From the NCBI GenBank assembly GCA_947568835.1, contig OX387612.1:2852001-2916000 (forward strand): 64,000 nt of DNA, given 5' to 3'. This document shows positions 22,801 through 29,248 of the stretch, piece by piece (the first letter of the stretch is position 1; every line of letters begins with the position of its first letter). Below the pieces are notes generated by a model, which saw only the letters and a list, made by a program, of their open reading frames with translations, was not told the DNA's origin and searched no databases. The translations under genes were made by a program, and so were the position numbers. This DNA is from Protonemura montana. Lineage: Eukaryota; Arthropoda; Insecta; Plecoptera; Nemouridae.

Positions 22801-22927
22801 AAAATAGGCTTGGGATTAGATCCGATCATTAAAGTTGGTATACGTTACCGTTGTCAACGATTTCTGGCTCCGCGGTCGTCAGTTGAAGAATAACGCAGAG
22901 CAACGCGGCAAACGTCAAACGAAACAT
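2870..22927 (-). CDS. Nose resistant to fluoxetine (NRF-6)-like acyltransferase, complete 13-exon gene
   Basis: Integral-membrane acyltransferase-3 protein with the N-terminal NRF domain; in animals these are many-paralog, epithelium-associated proteins linked to lipid or drug transport. Exons (- strand): 22849-22927, 18476-18742, 17864-18117, 16183-16373, 14973-15046, 13910-14270, 12918-13086, 12011-12078, 11330-11452, 6483-6606, 5168-5351, 3986-4128, 2870-3007. All junctions are GT/AG with consistent phase, giving 2175 nt or 724 residues, a normal length for the family. Residues 1-20 are a signal peptide; about 27-240 the NRF domain (LWALHMLDASSKLPSGLL; WSLCVPASC); from about 264 hydrophobic segments of the acyltransferase domain. 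The conserved motif FDGLRCISILWTTLIHYLW has its likely catalytic His near residue 337. FYLDRYVRLTP, SVDMHLYWISPLLLFP and TPWLIGVALGYLL follow. The gene has no frameshift or stop, so it looks functional. Nearly every intron carries repeats. The specific substrate is unknown. Confidence 0.92.
3540..3935 (+). repeat. Family A: 5S-rRNA-derived tandem units (about four)
   Basis: The first unit has the longest 5S likeness (GGAAACACCGGTCCTCGTGA, GATCACCAAAGTTAAGCAAC, GGATGGGTGA), followed by ~91-bp units each carrying GTTAAGCA-CACTGCGCTGGG and GGATGGGTGA. It lies in the last intron of the NRF-6-like gene, 50 bp from exon 12, with no 3' SINE domain. Confidence 0.85.
3986..4128 (-). CDS. NRF-6-like exon 12
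   Basis: The acceptor TTTTTTATAG leads to GFVNAFLSWSGWQVPSKLCF and AVSFTHFTLAMGL, the conserved LSW-GW-PLS-L segment. The donor GCC|GTGAGT is in phase 0. Confidence 0.9.
4798..5108 (-). repeat. Interstitial telomere-type (TTAGG)n array
   Basis: About 60 imperfect AACCT units, i.e. TTAGG on the - strand, the arthropod telomere repeat. Decay to AACCTT, AGCCT and CATACCG and an internal ~100-bp duplication show it is old and internal. It sits in intron 11 of the NRF-6-like gene. Confidence 0.9.
5168..5351 (-). CDS. NRF-6-like exon 11
   Basis: The acceptor CACTTCTCCAG leads to TFIGWTASVLLTSYAF and ATMRPAWALGVAWVLFACQR, two membrane helices. The donor AGGAG|GTGCTC is in phase 1. Confidence 0.9.
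5525..6020 (-). repeat. Family M dispersed TIR element
   Basis: Reverse-oriented copy of the elements at 50855 and 54378. It shares CAAACCAAGAAACTATGACA, TTCGAAACGGAATATTTGG, CCCCGTCCTTCCAGGTTCAA and GTGACAGGACAAAGCC with few differences. The right end appears interrupted by the LINE fragment at 6021, with terminal GGCGTTGGTGAAATCGGTCC reappearing at 6361-6384. Confidence 0.8.
6021..6342 (+). mobile_element. LINE 3' end, 5'-truncated
   Basis: The frame starting at 6021 reads LWHSPLYQGQVRFNDLPQS then LKALQGTNHFKTELKIFLC, the typical extreme C-terminus of a non-LTR retrotransposon reverse transcriptase, ending with a stop at about 6302. A (TTA)n tail lies at 6316-6339. It is related to the fragment at 23773, whose C-terminus contains GPLYAGAKLYNALPTQIKAS. 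Confidence 0.8.
6483..6606 (-). CDS. NRF-6-like exon 10
   Basis: The exon runs from acceptor TATGTTGCAG to donor CACAG|GTAGGG. It encodes NELYFKTQLRATPWLIGVAL then GYLLHVTKN, the family motif preceding a transmembrane helix. The preceding intron (6607-11329) contains the foldback element. Confidence 0.93.
6740..6870 (-). repeat. Family A SINE, 3' part, left of the foldback insertion
   Basis: It carries the SINE 3' region (GACACTGTTTTGACATCTGG, GGCACTGGTCTAATTG, GTCGGTGAATGAGTGGATGA) up to AGTGCCGG, where the foldback element interrupts it. The element resumes at 10294 with CCGGCACGTAGCCTACTC. Confidence 0.85.
6871..10293. mobile_element. Foldback-type element: two opposed ~128-bp tandem arrays, CCGG target duplication
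   Basis: The termini are inverted: left TGTCGCATAATATTTATACTG, right (reverse complement) TGTAACAGAATATTCGTACTG. CCGG occurs at 6867-6870 and 10294-10297, and the flanks rejoin into an intact family A SINE. Subterminal regions repeat palindromes such as TTACTGGCCAGTAA and ACTGTACCAGTAAA. The left arm holds about eight ~128-bp units, the right arm about 14 in the opposite orientation, switching near 8318. Each unit has its own hairpin GGGGAGTAAT...ATTACTCCCC. No transposase is encoded, and the ORFs at 8530 and 9300 are repeat translations. Confidence 0.88.
10294..10600 (-). repeat. Family A SINE, central domain and 5S head, right of the foldback insertion
   Basis: Continues the copy begun at 6740. 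It has GGGGACCACCGGCTTAACGT, CACAAATCCATGCTGTCGAG, then about 1.5 5S-like units (GACCCAGCGCAGTGTTGCC on +). The head is truncated near 10585. Confidence 0.85.
10757..10803. repeat. (AAT)n microsatellite
   Basis: About 15 perfect AAT units. They follow AT-rich sequence and could be the tail of an unrecognised LINE. Positions 10804-11329 hold no recognisable feature. Confidence 0.9.
11330..11452 (-). CDS. NRF-6-like exon 9
   Basis: The acceptor TTCCCTCGCAG leads to RKPRLGLSLLLALSGAGVVL, a membrane helix, then a loop VEAYRVHLPPFPFILSSPD. The donor GACAG|GTGCCA is weak, but it is the only GT that keeps the phase with exon 10. Confidence 0.82.
12011..12078 (-). CDS. NRF-6-like exon 8
   Basis: A 68-nt exon between acceptor CTATGTCAG and donor GGAG|GTGAGT. 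It encodes VWSTSVDMHLYWISPLLLFP, equal to the conserved VDMQ-Y--SPLLL segment of the family. Confidence 0.93.
12266..12785 (+). mobile_element. Family A: full-length 5S-rRNA-derived SINE
   Basis: Best complete copy. The head matches arthropod 5S rRNA from GGAAACACCGGTTCTCATGA through GATCACCGAAATT to TGAATGAGTGACC. Two further 91-bp 5S-like units follow, then a non-5S body: GCTTATCAACCTCTCGACAG, GGATTTGTGGAGGAATCCTG, the central domain AACGTTAAGCCGGTGGTCCC, CATCATCCACTCATTCACCG and a 3' end AATGCGTCGCTAAACACCAC with an A/T-rich tail. The layout is that of a SINE3-type element. It lies in intron 7 of the NRF-6-like gene. Confidence 0.88.
12918..13086 (-). CDS. NRF-6-like exon 7
   Basis: The split codon restores R in the YVR-LTPTSLVMLLF motif (acyltransferase-3 signature). 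A loop ends NPLYLTNYFDHDHT. The donor ACG|GTCAGT is in phase 0. The Cys usually seen near this junction in the family is absent. Confidence 0.9.
13145..13660 (-). repeat. Family B tRNA-derived element with four tRNA-half units
   Basis: It carries family ends (AAATATGATTTAAATTACAA; CACTTGCAAG near 13610) around four ~52-bp - strand units containing TAGCTCAATTGGTTAGAG. A 3' partner segment TTTGATGAGAATGACGGATC and a palindrome near 13540 (TGTGAATATTTACAGCC on -) follow. It lies in intron 6 of the NRF-6-like gene. Confidence 0.8.
13671..13853. repeat. Family C MITE-like element, left arm
   Basis: It contains TGATGGTTTTTAGACTCATG, GCACTAGTTT, TTCTGAATGCTAAGTAAAGG and GACGTTTCGTAACATGTAC, ending 57 bp from the exon 6 donor of the NRF-6-like gene. 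Confidence 0.8.
13910..14270 (-). CDS. NRF-6-like exon 6: acyltransferase-3 signature
   Basis: The acceptor TCTCCACAG ends at 14271 and the donor GTCAG|GTACGA is at 13909. It encodes LSLYTNGLSLLKTST, then FDGLRCISILWTTLIHYLW with the conserved Arg and His, then SFGVDSMFVISGALV and FYLDRYVR. This is the diagnostic exon of the family. Confidence 0.95.
14655..14925 (+). repeat. Family D 92-bp satellite, three units
   Basis: Three copies of a 92-bp unit containing GAAACATCTGAATTTCACTG, CATGTGATTGGAAGTCGTCA and GGCAACAGTTTCAACAAAAT. The same unit forms arrays at 36960 and 52040. It lies in intron 5 of the NRF-6-like gene. Confidence 0.92.
14973..15046 (-). CDS. NRF-6-like exon 5: first transmembrane segment
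   Basis: The 74-nt exon runs from acceptor TTTGTTTGCAG to donor GATG|GTAATT and encodes LLLGCLLMAITVGTGYDLL, a membrane-spanning helix after the NRF domain, in the correct phase (2 in, 1 out). Confidence 0.9.
15195..16160 (+). repeat. 49-bp minisatellite filling intron 4 of the NRF-6-like gene
   Basis: About 20 units of 49 bp (CTGTGCAAGCTTTATCTGTG, TTAGTCTTTGCCCCATAAGG). A rare variant unit (AATGTCTGTGCAAGCTTCAT) recurs exactly 10 units (490 bp) apart, showing a block duplication. The array takes about 965 of the 1136 bp of the intron. Confidence 0.93.
16183..16373 (-). CDS. NRF-6-like exon 4: end of NRF domain
   Basis: The acceptor CGCTTGGCAG ends at 16374. The phase 0 frame reads GDALDLVGATWSLCVPASCS and later VEDLACGTKA, including the Cys pair that closes the NRF domain. 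The donor GG|GTGAGC at 16182 is in phase 2, and a 49-bp minisatellite begins 22 bp into the intron. Confidence 0.92.
16600..16905 (+). repeat. Family B element with three tRNA-half units
   Basis: Its upstream half (GTGACTGTGAGTATTCACAG, GGTTCTACTCCTTGGAGATC, AGTCATTCTCATCAAATACA) is intact and gives the uninterrupted version of the site where the LINE at 23773 inserted. Three units of TAGCTCAATTGG follow, and the last is deleted before the B box. Confidence 0.82.
17492..17745. repeat. Family C MITE-like element, both arms
   Basis: The left arm TGATGGTTTTTAGACTTATG ... TGAATGCTAAGTTAAGGGCT is inverted as AGCCCTTTACTTAGCATTCA ... AAATAGTTTTTCTTAA. The core is GACGTTTCGTAACTTGTAC / CAATAACAAAACGTCGG. 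Positions 16906-17491 hold only AT-rich sequence. Confidence 0.82.
17864..18117 (-). CDS. NRF-6-like exon 3: NRF domain core
   Basis: The split codon completes ATG, giving LWALH-MLDASSKLPSGLL, the best-conserved NRF motif. NVEQCLAV and GQHCLVSL supply two conserved Cys. The exon ends phase 0 at AAATTC|GTGAGT. Confidence 0.93.
18183..18436 (-). repeat. Family A SINE, 3' body only
   Basis: It has TTTAACGACGCACTGTTTTG, CTAATGGCGTCGGTGAATGA, GGGGACCACCGGCTTAACGT and CAAATCCATGCTGTCGAGAG, without a 5S head. It ends about 40 bp from the exon 2 donor of the NRF-6-like gene and almost fills intron 2. Confidence 0.88.
18476..18742 (-). CDS. NRF-6-like exon 2: start of NRF domain
   Basis: The acceptor CCAACAG ends at 18743 and the donor CACA|GTGAGA is at 18475, phase 1 in and out. 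It encodes VIDAVLVQRFLHSIPDVV, an Asn/Ser-rich linker with NVTNAS sequon, then VDWGRVFDAALDVYTPDS and QGQLWALH, typical of the NRF domain. Confidence 0.92.
18955..19315. repeat. Direct tandem duplication, ~188-bp unit
   Basis: Two adjacent copies share AACAAGCC-TACAGCCT, GAAACAAAGGACAGA, TTATTATCATTCAATAGTTC and AACTAAATATTGGAGGCGTG with scattered substitutions. The frames are not conserved between copies, so it is not coding. Confidence 0.85.
19560..20030 (+). repeat. Family B element(s), nested/partial
   Basis: A partial reverse copy (AATGACAGATCTCCAAGGAG, CTGTGAATACTCACAGTCAC) is followed at 19744 by a fuller copy: inverted end CAAACGCTTGCAATGCGCGG, two A-box units, a degenerate B box (GGGGTTTGAGTCCACGG) and TCAATTTTTGAGACGG. 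Positions 20040-20827 show nothing recognisable. Confidence 0.78.
20828..21476 (+). repeat. Family C element whose centre is replaced by five 5S-like tandem units
   Basis: The left arm of family C runs 20828-20937 (TGATGGTTTTTAGACTCATG ... TGCTAAGTAAAGGACACCTA) and the right arm 21421-21476 (AAATTTAGTTGTCCTTTACT ... CCCATTTCAAATAGTTTTTG). Between them are about five 91-bp family A units (GTTAAGCAACGCAGCGCTGG, GGTATTGGATGGGTGACCAT) with no SINE body. Confidence 0.85.
21770..22800 (-). mobile_element. Family A 5S-derived SINE with about eight head units
   Basis: A near-complete copy reading right to left. The first unit near 22795 starts at TAAGATCACTAAAGTTGAGC, about eight 91-bp units follow, then the body (GACGTTAAGCCGGTGGTCCC on -) and the 3' end at 21770 (GTGGTGTTTAATGACGCACT on +). 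It lies in intron 1 of the NRF-6-like gene, ending about 45 bp from exon 1. Confidence 0.88.
22849..22927 (-). CDS. NRF-6-like exon 1: signal peptide
   Basis: ATG at 22927. It encodes MFRLTFAALLCVILQLTTAE, a classic signal peptide, then PEIVDN. The donor G|GTAACG at 22848 is in phase 1. The in-frame hydrophobic start and agreement with exon 2 fix this ATG. A 5S-derived SINE ends about 45 bp into the intron. Confidence 0.85.
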
Positions 22928-23636
22928 GTTATACAAACTCTTGTCCGAGGACCACAGCACTGTTCAATTCCTAAACATGGACAGCCACTTCATCTAAACT
23001 TGTTATTCCACTGGTATTTTGTTATCATGGCTAAATCGGTTAAACGGACTACAACCAAGCGTCAATACGGCTAATTCTTTTATTTACGACAAAGCTTGTC
23101 AGCTGACCTACATATATTTGCCTTGACATGCAGCAAGGTTTTCCCAAAATAGATGGATTTTGTGACGAATTAAATGTTTGTTACGAAATGCCCGCGTGAT
23201 GGAGACCAGCAAACAGGTATATCGCTGCTACGAAATGCAGACAGAAAACCAGGTGGGTCGGACCCGCGGGTGGCGGTCGATTTCTCGTGAGGATCAAGGT
23301 TAATTCTACTAATTAACATAGATTCGATTCTGATAGCGCGTATTACGTAATTTTTATTACCCACCAATTATTCGCTTCCGTCTATTTCAAGTCAATTAAG
23401 CCGTTACGGATTTTTTTTTTGATGACTTCTCAGATTTTCTTAAGAAATTTAGTTTTTGTTAGCTAAGTTATGAAAGGCACAAATACATATTTTTTTTCAA
23501 TTTTATGCGAACTAGTGTGGGAGATATGACCATCTAAAATTTGGCTCTTTTATCAGTCCGTGCGTGCACAGTTTTTTTTTTTGCGTTTTTCAGTGCAGGA
23601 AAGAAAATTAAAAACTCATTTGCAAATTTTTTTGTA
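22928..23636. other. Upstream region of the NRF-6-like gene, nothing certain
   Basis: This should contain the promoter and 5' UTR of the NRF-6-like gene. No confident TATA box or other element is visible. Short ORFs here lack support. Confidence 0.4.
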
Positions 23637-23772
23637 TTATTATGAACGCTATAACCGTCTCAAAAATTGATGCTCAAACGGGCATCAAGGTTGTGACGTG
23701 ATATAGCGTCACTAGAATCAGAGTGACTGTGAGCATTCACAGCCTCTTGGTTCTACTCCTTGGAGATCCGTC
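23637..23772 (+). repeat. Family B element, part left of a LINE insertion
   Basis: It carries the family end (GAACGCTATAACCGTCTCAA), GTGACTGTGAGCATTCACAG and GGTTCTACTCCTTGGAGATC, then breaks at CCGTC. The intact site at 16670 continues ATTCTCATCAAATACAC, which reappears at 24493 after the LINE. Confidence 0.85.
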
Positions 23773-24466
23773 ATTGGTGTCAAGCTGACAAAAAATCTTA
23801 AATGGGGTAGCCATATAGACCACATTGCTCCAAAGAAAGCAGCGAGATGCTATCTGATCAGACGCCTCATGGACATCACCGAAATTACCGCCGTCAAGAT
23901 GGTCTATTTTGCCAACATCCATTCCCACTTCCAATACGCCATCATACTCTGGGGCCACAGTGCTCAAGCGAATAGAATTTTTAAAATACAAAAGAGAGCA
24001 ATCCGCATAATGGCCAAGGCCAGTAGTGACCCTTGTGCCGATATATTCATTAAAGACTCATGCCGGCCCCTTTTCAATAAGTTTCATATTCTACCATTAC
24101 CATGTGTATATATATTCAACTGCATTATTTATGTACATAACAACAAACAAACAGCCCCTCCTAATAGCAACCCGCATGACACTAGGAAGACAGGAAACCT
24201 TCCCCTAGCAAAACACCAGCTCTCAATTTTAACTAAAGGCCCTCTTTATGCTGGAGCCAAATTGTACAATGCTCTCCCGACACAGATTAAAGCTAGCAGT
24301 AAAAAAATACTTTTCATTAAAAACTAAAAGAATTTTTATTGTGTTACTGTTTTTACTCTACTGACGAATATTATGAAAAATGTAAATATTTGTAAAAACA
24401 ATTTATATCAAATGATAGGAATTATCCTGACTGTCTCGATATCTTTGTGATTCTTTGGACAATAAA

Positions 24467-24496
<30 letters not shown>
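23773..24496 (+). mobile_element. LINE (non-LTR retrotransposon) 3' fragment, 5'-truncated
   Basis: An open frame from 23773 to 24327 encodes IGVKLTKNLKWGSHIDHIAP, KAARCYLIRRL, SHFQYAIILWGH, FKIQKRAIRIMAK and GPLYAGAKLYNALPTQIKAS, the C-terminal segment after the reverse transcriptase of jockey/RTE-like elements. A ~130-bp 3' UTR and an (ATT)n tail at 24464-24495 follow. The 5' truncation, simple-repeat tail and clean insertion in a family B copy are target-primed reverse transcription hallmarks. The reverse transcriptase core and endonuclease are missing, so it is dead. Confidence 0.88.
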
Positions 24497-24497
<1 letters not shown>

Positions 24498-24690
24498 TCA
24501 TCAAATACAATAAAATCGTCTCTTAAAGCCAGTGTCCAAGTAGCTCAATTGGTTAGAGCAACACCCGCGACAGGTGGAGATCAGGGTTCGAGTCCCCGTT
24601 TGAGCATCAATTTCTGAGACTGTTCTAGAGTTCATAATAAAAAAATACCCCGCGCACTGCAAGCGTTTTAAACTTAAATAAGATATCTCA
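24497..24690 (+). repeat. Family B element, part right of the LINE insertion
   Basis: It continues CTCATCAAATACAATAAAAT, then one complete tRNA-like core: CCAAGTAGCTCAATTGGTTA, GGAGATCAGGGTTCGAGTCC, CCGTTTGAGC. The end TACCCCGCGCACTGCAAGCG follows. The core has good A and B boxes, but the loop CGCGACA lacks T at position 33, so it is a tRNA relic. Confidence 0.83.
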
Positions 24691-24845
24691 ACAATTTGAA
24701 AAAACTCCCAAAGATTCTTAGATTCACTTTTTACACACATATTTTTTGAAACCTGCAGCAAAAATAATTGTTTTAAAGCAAATTACTGAGCTGGTTGAAT
24801 CACTCCTAAACGGCGTTTAAGAGCTTTTTAAACGGCGTTTTTCAA

Positions 24846-27193
24846 ATCGGCTGTTGGTAATCTTTGATAGTGTAAGGCAGAGGCGATGTAGTGTGAAGCG
24901 ATCTTTGATAGTGCTAGGCAGAGGCGATGTAGTGTGAAGTGATCTTTGATAGTGTAAGGCAGAGGCGATGCAGTGTGAAGGGATCTTTGATAGTGTAAGG
25001 CAGAGGCAATGTACTGTGAAGCGATCTTTGATAGTGTAAGGCAGAGGCGATGTACTGTGAAGTGATCTTTGATAGTGTAAGGCAGAGGCGATATAGTGTG
25101 AAGTGATCTTTGATAGTGTAAGGCAGAGGCGATGTAGTGTGAAGCAATCTTTGATAGTGTAAGGCAGAGGCGATGTAGTGTGAAGCGATCTTTGATAGTG
25201 TTAGGCAGAGGCGATGTAGTGTGAAGCGTTCTTGATAGTGTAAGGCAGAGGCGATGTAGTGTGAAGTGATCTTTGATAGTGTAAGGCAGGGGCGATGGAG
25301 TGTGAAGGGATCTTTGATAGTGCAAGGCAGATGCGATGTACTGTGAAGTGATCTTTGATAGTGTAAGGCAGAGGCGATGGAGTGTGAAGCAATCTTTGAT
25401 ATTTTAAGGCAGAGGCGATGTAGTGTGAAGTGATCTTTGATAGTGTAAGGCAGAGGCGATGGAGTGTGAAGCAATCTTTGATAGTGTAAGGCATAGGCGA
25501 TGCAGTGTGAAGCGATCTTTGATAGTGTAAGGCAGAGGCGATGTAGTGTGAAGTGATCTTTGATAGTGTAAGGCAGAGGCGATGGAGTGTGAAGCGATCT
25601 TTGATAGTGTAAGGCAGAGGCGATGTACTGTGAAGTGATCTTTGATAGTGTAAGGCAGAGGCGATGTACTGTGAAGTGATCTTTGATAGTGTAAGGCAGA
25701 GGCGATGTACTGTGAAGCGATCTTTGATAGTGTAAGGCAGAGGCGATGTAGTGTGAAGCAATTTTTGATAGTGTAAAGCAGAGGCGATGTACTGTGAAGC
25801 GATCTTTGATAGTGTTAGGCAGAGGCGATGTTCTGTGAAGCGATCTTTGATAGTGTAAGGCAGAGGCGATGTAGTGTGAAGGGATCTTTGATAGTGTAAG
25901 GCAGAGTCGATGAAGTGTGAAGGGATCTTTGATAGTGTAAGGCAGAGGCGATGAAGTGTGAAGGGATCTTTGATAGTGTAAGTCAAAGGCGATAAATTGT
26001 GAAGCGATCTTTGATAGTGTAAGGCAGAGGCGATGAATTGTGAAGCGATCTTTGATAGTGTAAGGCAGAGGCGATGTTCTGTGAAGCGATCTTTGATAGT
26101 GAAAGGCAGAGGCGATGTAGTGTGAAGGGATCTTTGATAGTGTAAGGCAGAGGCGATGAAGTGTGAAGGGATCTTTGTTAGTGTAAGTCAGAGGCGATGA
26201 ATTGTGAAGCGATCTTTGATAGTGTTAGGCAGAGGCGATGAATTGTGAAGCGATCTTTGATGATGTAAGCCAGAGGCGATGTTGTGTGAAGCGATCTTTG
26301 ATAGTGTTAGGCAGAGGCGATGTAGTCTGAAGGGATCTTTGATAGTGTTAGTCAGAGGCGATGTACTGTGAAGCGATCTTTGATAGTGTAAGGCAGAGGC
26401 GATGCAGTGTGAAGCGTTCTTTGATAGTGTAAGGCAGAGGCGATGTAGTGTGAAGTGATCTTTGATAGTGTAAGGCAGAGGCGATGTACTGTGAAGCGAT
26501 CTTTGATAGTGTAAGGCAGAGGCAATGTTGTGTGAAGGGATCTTTGATAGTGTAAGGCAAAGGCAATGTAGTGTGAAGCGATCTTTGATAGTGTAAGGCA
26601 GAGGCAATGTAGTGTGAAGGGATCTTTGATAGTGTGAGGCAGAAGCAATGTAGTGTGAAGCGATCTTTGATAGTGTAAGGCAGAGGCAATGTAGTGTGAA
26701 GGGATCTTTGATAGTGTAAGGCAGAGACAATGTAGTGTGAAGGGATCTTTGATAGTGTAAGGCAGAGGCAATGTAGTGTGAAGCGATCTTTGATAGTGTA
26801 AGGCAGAGGCAATGTAGTGTGAAGGGATCTTTGATAGTGTAAGGCAGAGGCAATGTAGTGTGAAGGGATCTTTGATAGTGTAAGGCAGAGGCGATGTAGT
26901 GTAGAGCGATCTTTGATAGTGTAAGGCAGAGGCGATGTACTGTGAAGCAATCTTTGATAGTGTAAGGCAGAGGCGATGAACTGTGAAACGATCTTTGATA
27001 GTGTAAGGCAGAGGCGATGTAGTGTGAAGCGATCTTTGATAGTGTAAGGCAGAGGCGATGTAGTGTGAAGCAATCTTTGATAGTGTAAGGCAGAGGCGAT
27101 GCAGTGTGAAGCGATCTTTGATAGTGTAAGACAGAGGCGATGTACTGTGAAGGGATCTTTGATAGTGTAAGGCAGAGGCGATGCAGTGTGAAG
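24846..27193. repeat. 41-bp minisatellite, about 57 units
   Basis: The unit contains GATCTTTGATAGTGTAAGGC and AGAGGCGATGTAGTGTGAAG. Because 41 is not a multiple of three, the reverse strand stays open in all frames for hundreds of codons (up to 343). The protein would be a 41-residue repeat spanning all three frames. Substitutions fall at all codon positions, so I treat these ORFs as non-coding. It lies between the NRF-6-like and EGF receptor genes. Confidence 0.93.
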
Positions 27194-27504
27194 CGATCGT
27201 CATGTTTCCGAGGCGGCATGTGGGCCCGGCAAACAAAACAAACAAAAAAACTGAATCAGTCAAAAGTGCGGCCAGGCGTGCAACAGCGACCGGAAGAAGC
27301 CCAAACATTGACTTCGTCTTCTTCCGGCTCCGGTGAGCTAATGTCTCGCTCTTTTAGTTCCTTTTCTCCGAGAGAAAAAACCCCAGTAACTAGACAAGGA
27401 TTTGGTCAAAATTCTGTTCTGAATTCTCGATTTTTACTTTTTTTTTCTCAAACAACCTGGCATTTGAATGGAATGGTGTGATTAAAAAAGAACAAAAAAG
27501 AAAT
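27194..27504. other. Spacer, nothing recognised
   Basis: A short GC-rich stretch (about 27200-27350) follows the minisatellite, with no recognisable coding peptide or RNA. Confidence 0.4.
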
Positions 27505-28590
27505 GGCCAGTTCTGTTTGGGAGAGAGGTTGGAGGGATGAAAGTTAAGCAACACTGTGCTGGGTCAGGTATTGGATGGGTGACCATCATACACATGACCA
27601 GTTCTGTTCGGGAGAGAGGTTGGAGGGATGAAAGTTAAGCAACACTGCGCTGGGTCAGGTATTGGATGGGTGACCATCATACTCATGACCAGTTCTGTTC
27701 GGGAGAGAGGTTGGAGGGATGAAAGTTTAGCAACACTGCGCTGAGTCAGGTATTGGATGGGTGAAAATCATACACATGACCAGTTCTGTTCGGGAGAGAG
27801 GTTGGAGGGATGAAAGTAAAGCATCACTGTGCTGGGTCAGGTATTGGATGGGTGACCATCATAAACATGACCAGTTCTGTTCGGGATAGAGGTTGGAGGG
27901 ATGAAAGTTAAGCAACACTGCGCTGGGTCAGGTATTGGATGGGTGACCATCATACACATGACCAGTTCTGTTCGGGAGAGAGGTTGGAGGGATGAAAGTT
28001 ATGGAACACTGCGCTGGGTCAGGTATTGGATGAGTGACCATCATTCACATGACCAGTTCTGTTCAGGAGAGAGGTTGGAGGGATGAAAGTTAAGCAACAC
28101 TGCGCTGAGTCAGGTATTGGATGGGTGACCATCATACACATGTCCAGTTCTGTACGGGAGAGAGGTTAGAGGGATGAAAGTTAAGCAACACTGCGCTGGG
28201 TCAGGTATTGGATGGGTGACCATCATACACATGACCAGTTCTGTTCGGGAGAGAGGTTGGAGGGATGAAAGTTAAGCAACACTGCACTGAGTCAGGTATT
28301 GGATGGGTGACTATCATACAGATGACCAGTTCTGTTCGGTAGAGAGGTTGGAGGAATGAAAGTTTAGCAACACTGCGCTGGGTCAGGTATTGGATGGATG
28401 ACCATCATACACATGACCAGTTCTGTTCGGAAGAGAGGTTGGAGGGATAAAAGTTAGTACAGCAACTTCACTCGCCCTGCTTATCAACCTCTCGACAGCA
28501 TGGATTTGTGGAGGAATCCTCTGTTCGAGTTGTACCGTCCTTCGGAAGGGACGTAGAGCCGGTGGTTCCCTTTGGTATCCGCGCAGCAAA
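27505..28590 (+). mobile_element. Family A 5S-derived SINE, about ten head units, 3'-truncated
   Basis: About ten 91-bp units (GTTAAGCAACACTGCGCTGG, GGTATTGGATGGGTGACC, GGGAGAGAGGTTGGAGGGAT) lead into the body (GCTTATCAACCTCTCGACAG, GGACGTAGAGCCGGTGGTTC). It ends abruptly at 28580. The 5S-like 5' head with ACACCGG is missing. Confidence 0.88.
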
Positions 28591-29174
28591 CCACCGTCAA
28601 AATTTTTATTAGAAAATTTTCCCCTTTCTCATGATATTTTTATTTTAAATATCATAAATAAGTTATGAAACACAAGTGAACAGTTAAAAAAAGAAGTTGA
28701 TTGATGATTAATTAGGTATGTGTTTTTATGAAAAGGTACGTGTATTATTAAAAATAAAAATGGGCTGATAGTTAAAAAAAGCTTCATTAGTTCAGAACAA
28801 TTTGCTTATTTAAGGTCTAGGGGCTGATTTCACTAACGCCGTTTCAAACTTGCTTTTTTGACATTTAACTGAGGTTTTAGGCCCAAATTGATTTACCCGT
28901 TCAGCCGATATTTCGATATTTTTATTATTTCTTATGTTATTCGCAGATAAGGCTCGGTATTCCTCGGAACATTTTCTTGAAATATAACAATAATATTACA
29001 TAATATTATTTTGCAATCATTTCTGATTAAATTCGTTTTTAATAATGAACATATTTTGATAGTTTAGGTATAATAAATATTCGTCTTGTTTATCTGTTGC
29101 ATCACGCATGAAAGTGAGGTTAATGTTTAAAAACTAAATTAAATGACCGTATCCTATAAACAATCCTCTTGCTA
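28591..29174. other. Intergenic / 3' flank of the EGF receptor gene
   Basis: AT-rich with no gene. GGGGCTGATTTCACTAACGC at 28830 resembles the terminal motif of family M and related TIR elements. Confidence 0.4.
28921..28926 (-). terminator. Candidate poly(A) signal of the EGF receptor gene
   Basis: AATAAA on the - strand lies about 250 bp downstream of the TAG stop at 29175. AT-rich surroundings make chance occurrence possible. Confidence 0.35.
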
Positions 29175-29248
29175 CTATTGGTCTTCTTGATCGTTCAGTA
29201 GTTCCAGGTACGTTGGTGCAGCTTGACCAACTGGAGCCCTCCGCGAAG
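29175..29248 (-). CDS. EGF receptor C-terminal exon
   Basis: The acceptor TTTGTTTTGTAG leads to SRRAPVGQAAPTYLELLNDQ and EDQ, with a TAG stop at 29177-29175. The frame agrees with the upstream exon. Confidence 0.82.

Noticed and set aside
24530..24607. Functional tRNA gene
   Set aside because: A and B boxes and the acceptor stem are good, but the anticodon loop CGCGACA lacks the invariant T at position 33 and the copy is embedded in a dispersed element; a tRNA-derived SINE is the better call.
24846..27193. CRISPR-like array (regular 41-bp repeats)
   Set aside because: There are no unique spacers; the whole unit repeats, and the genome is eukaryotic.
26188..27219. 343-codon - strand ORF in the 41-bp array
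   Set aside because: Frame-rotating translation of a minisatellite; all three frames are equally open, with no start or splice context.
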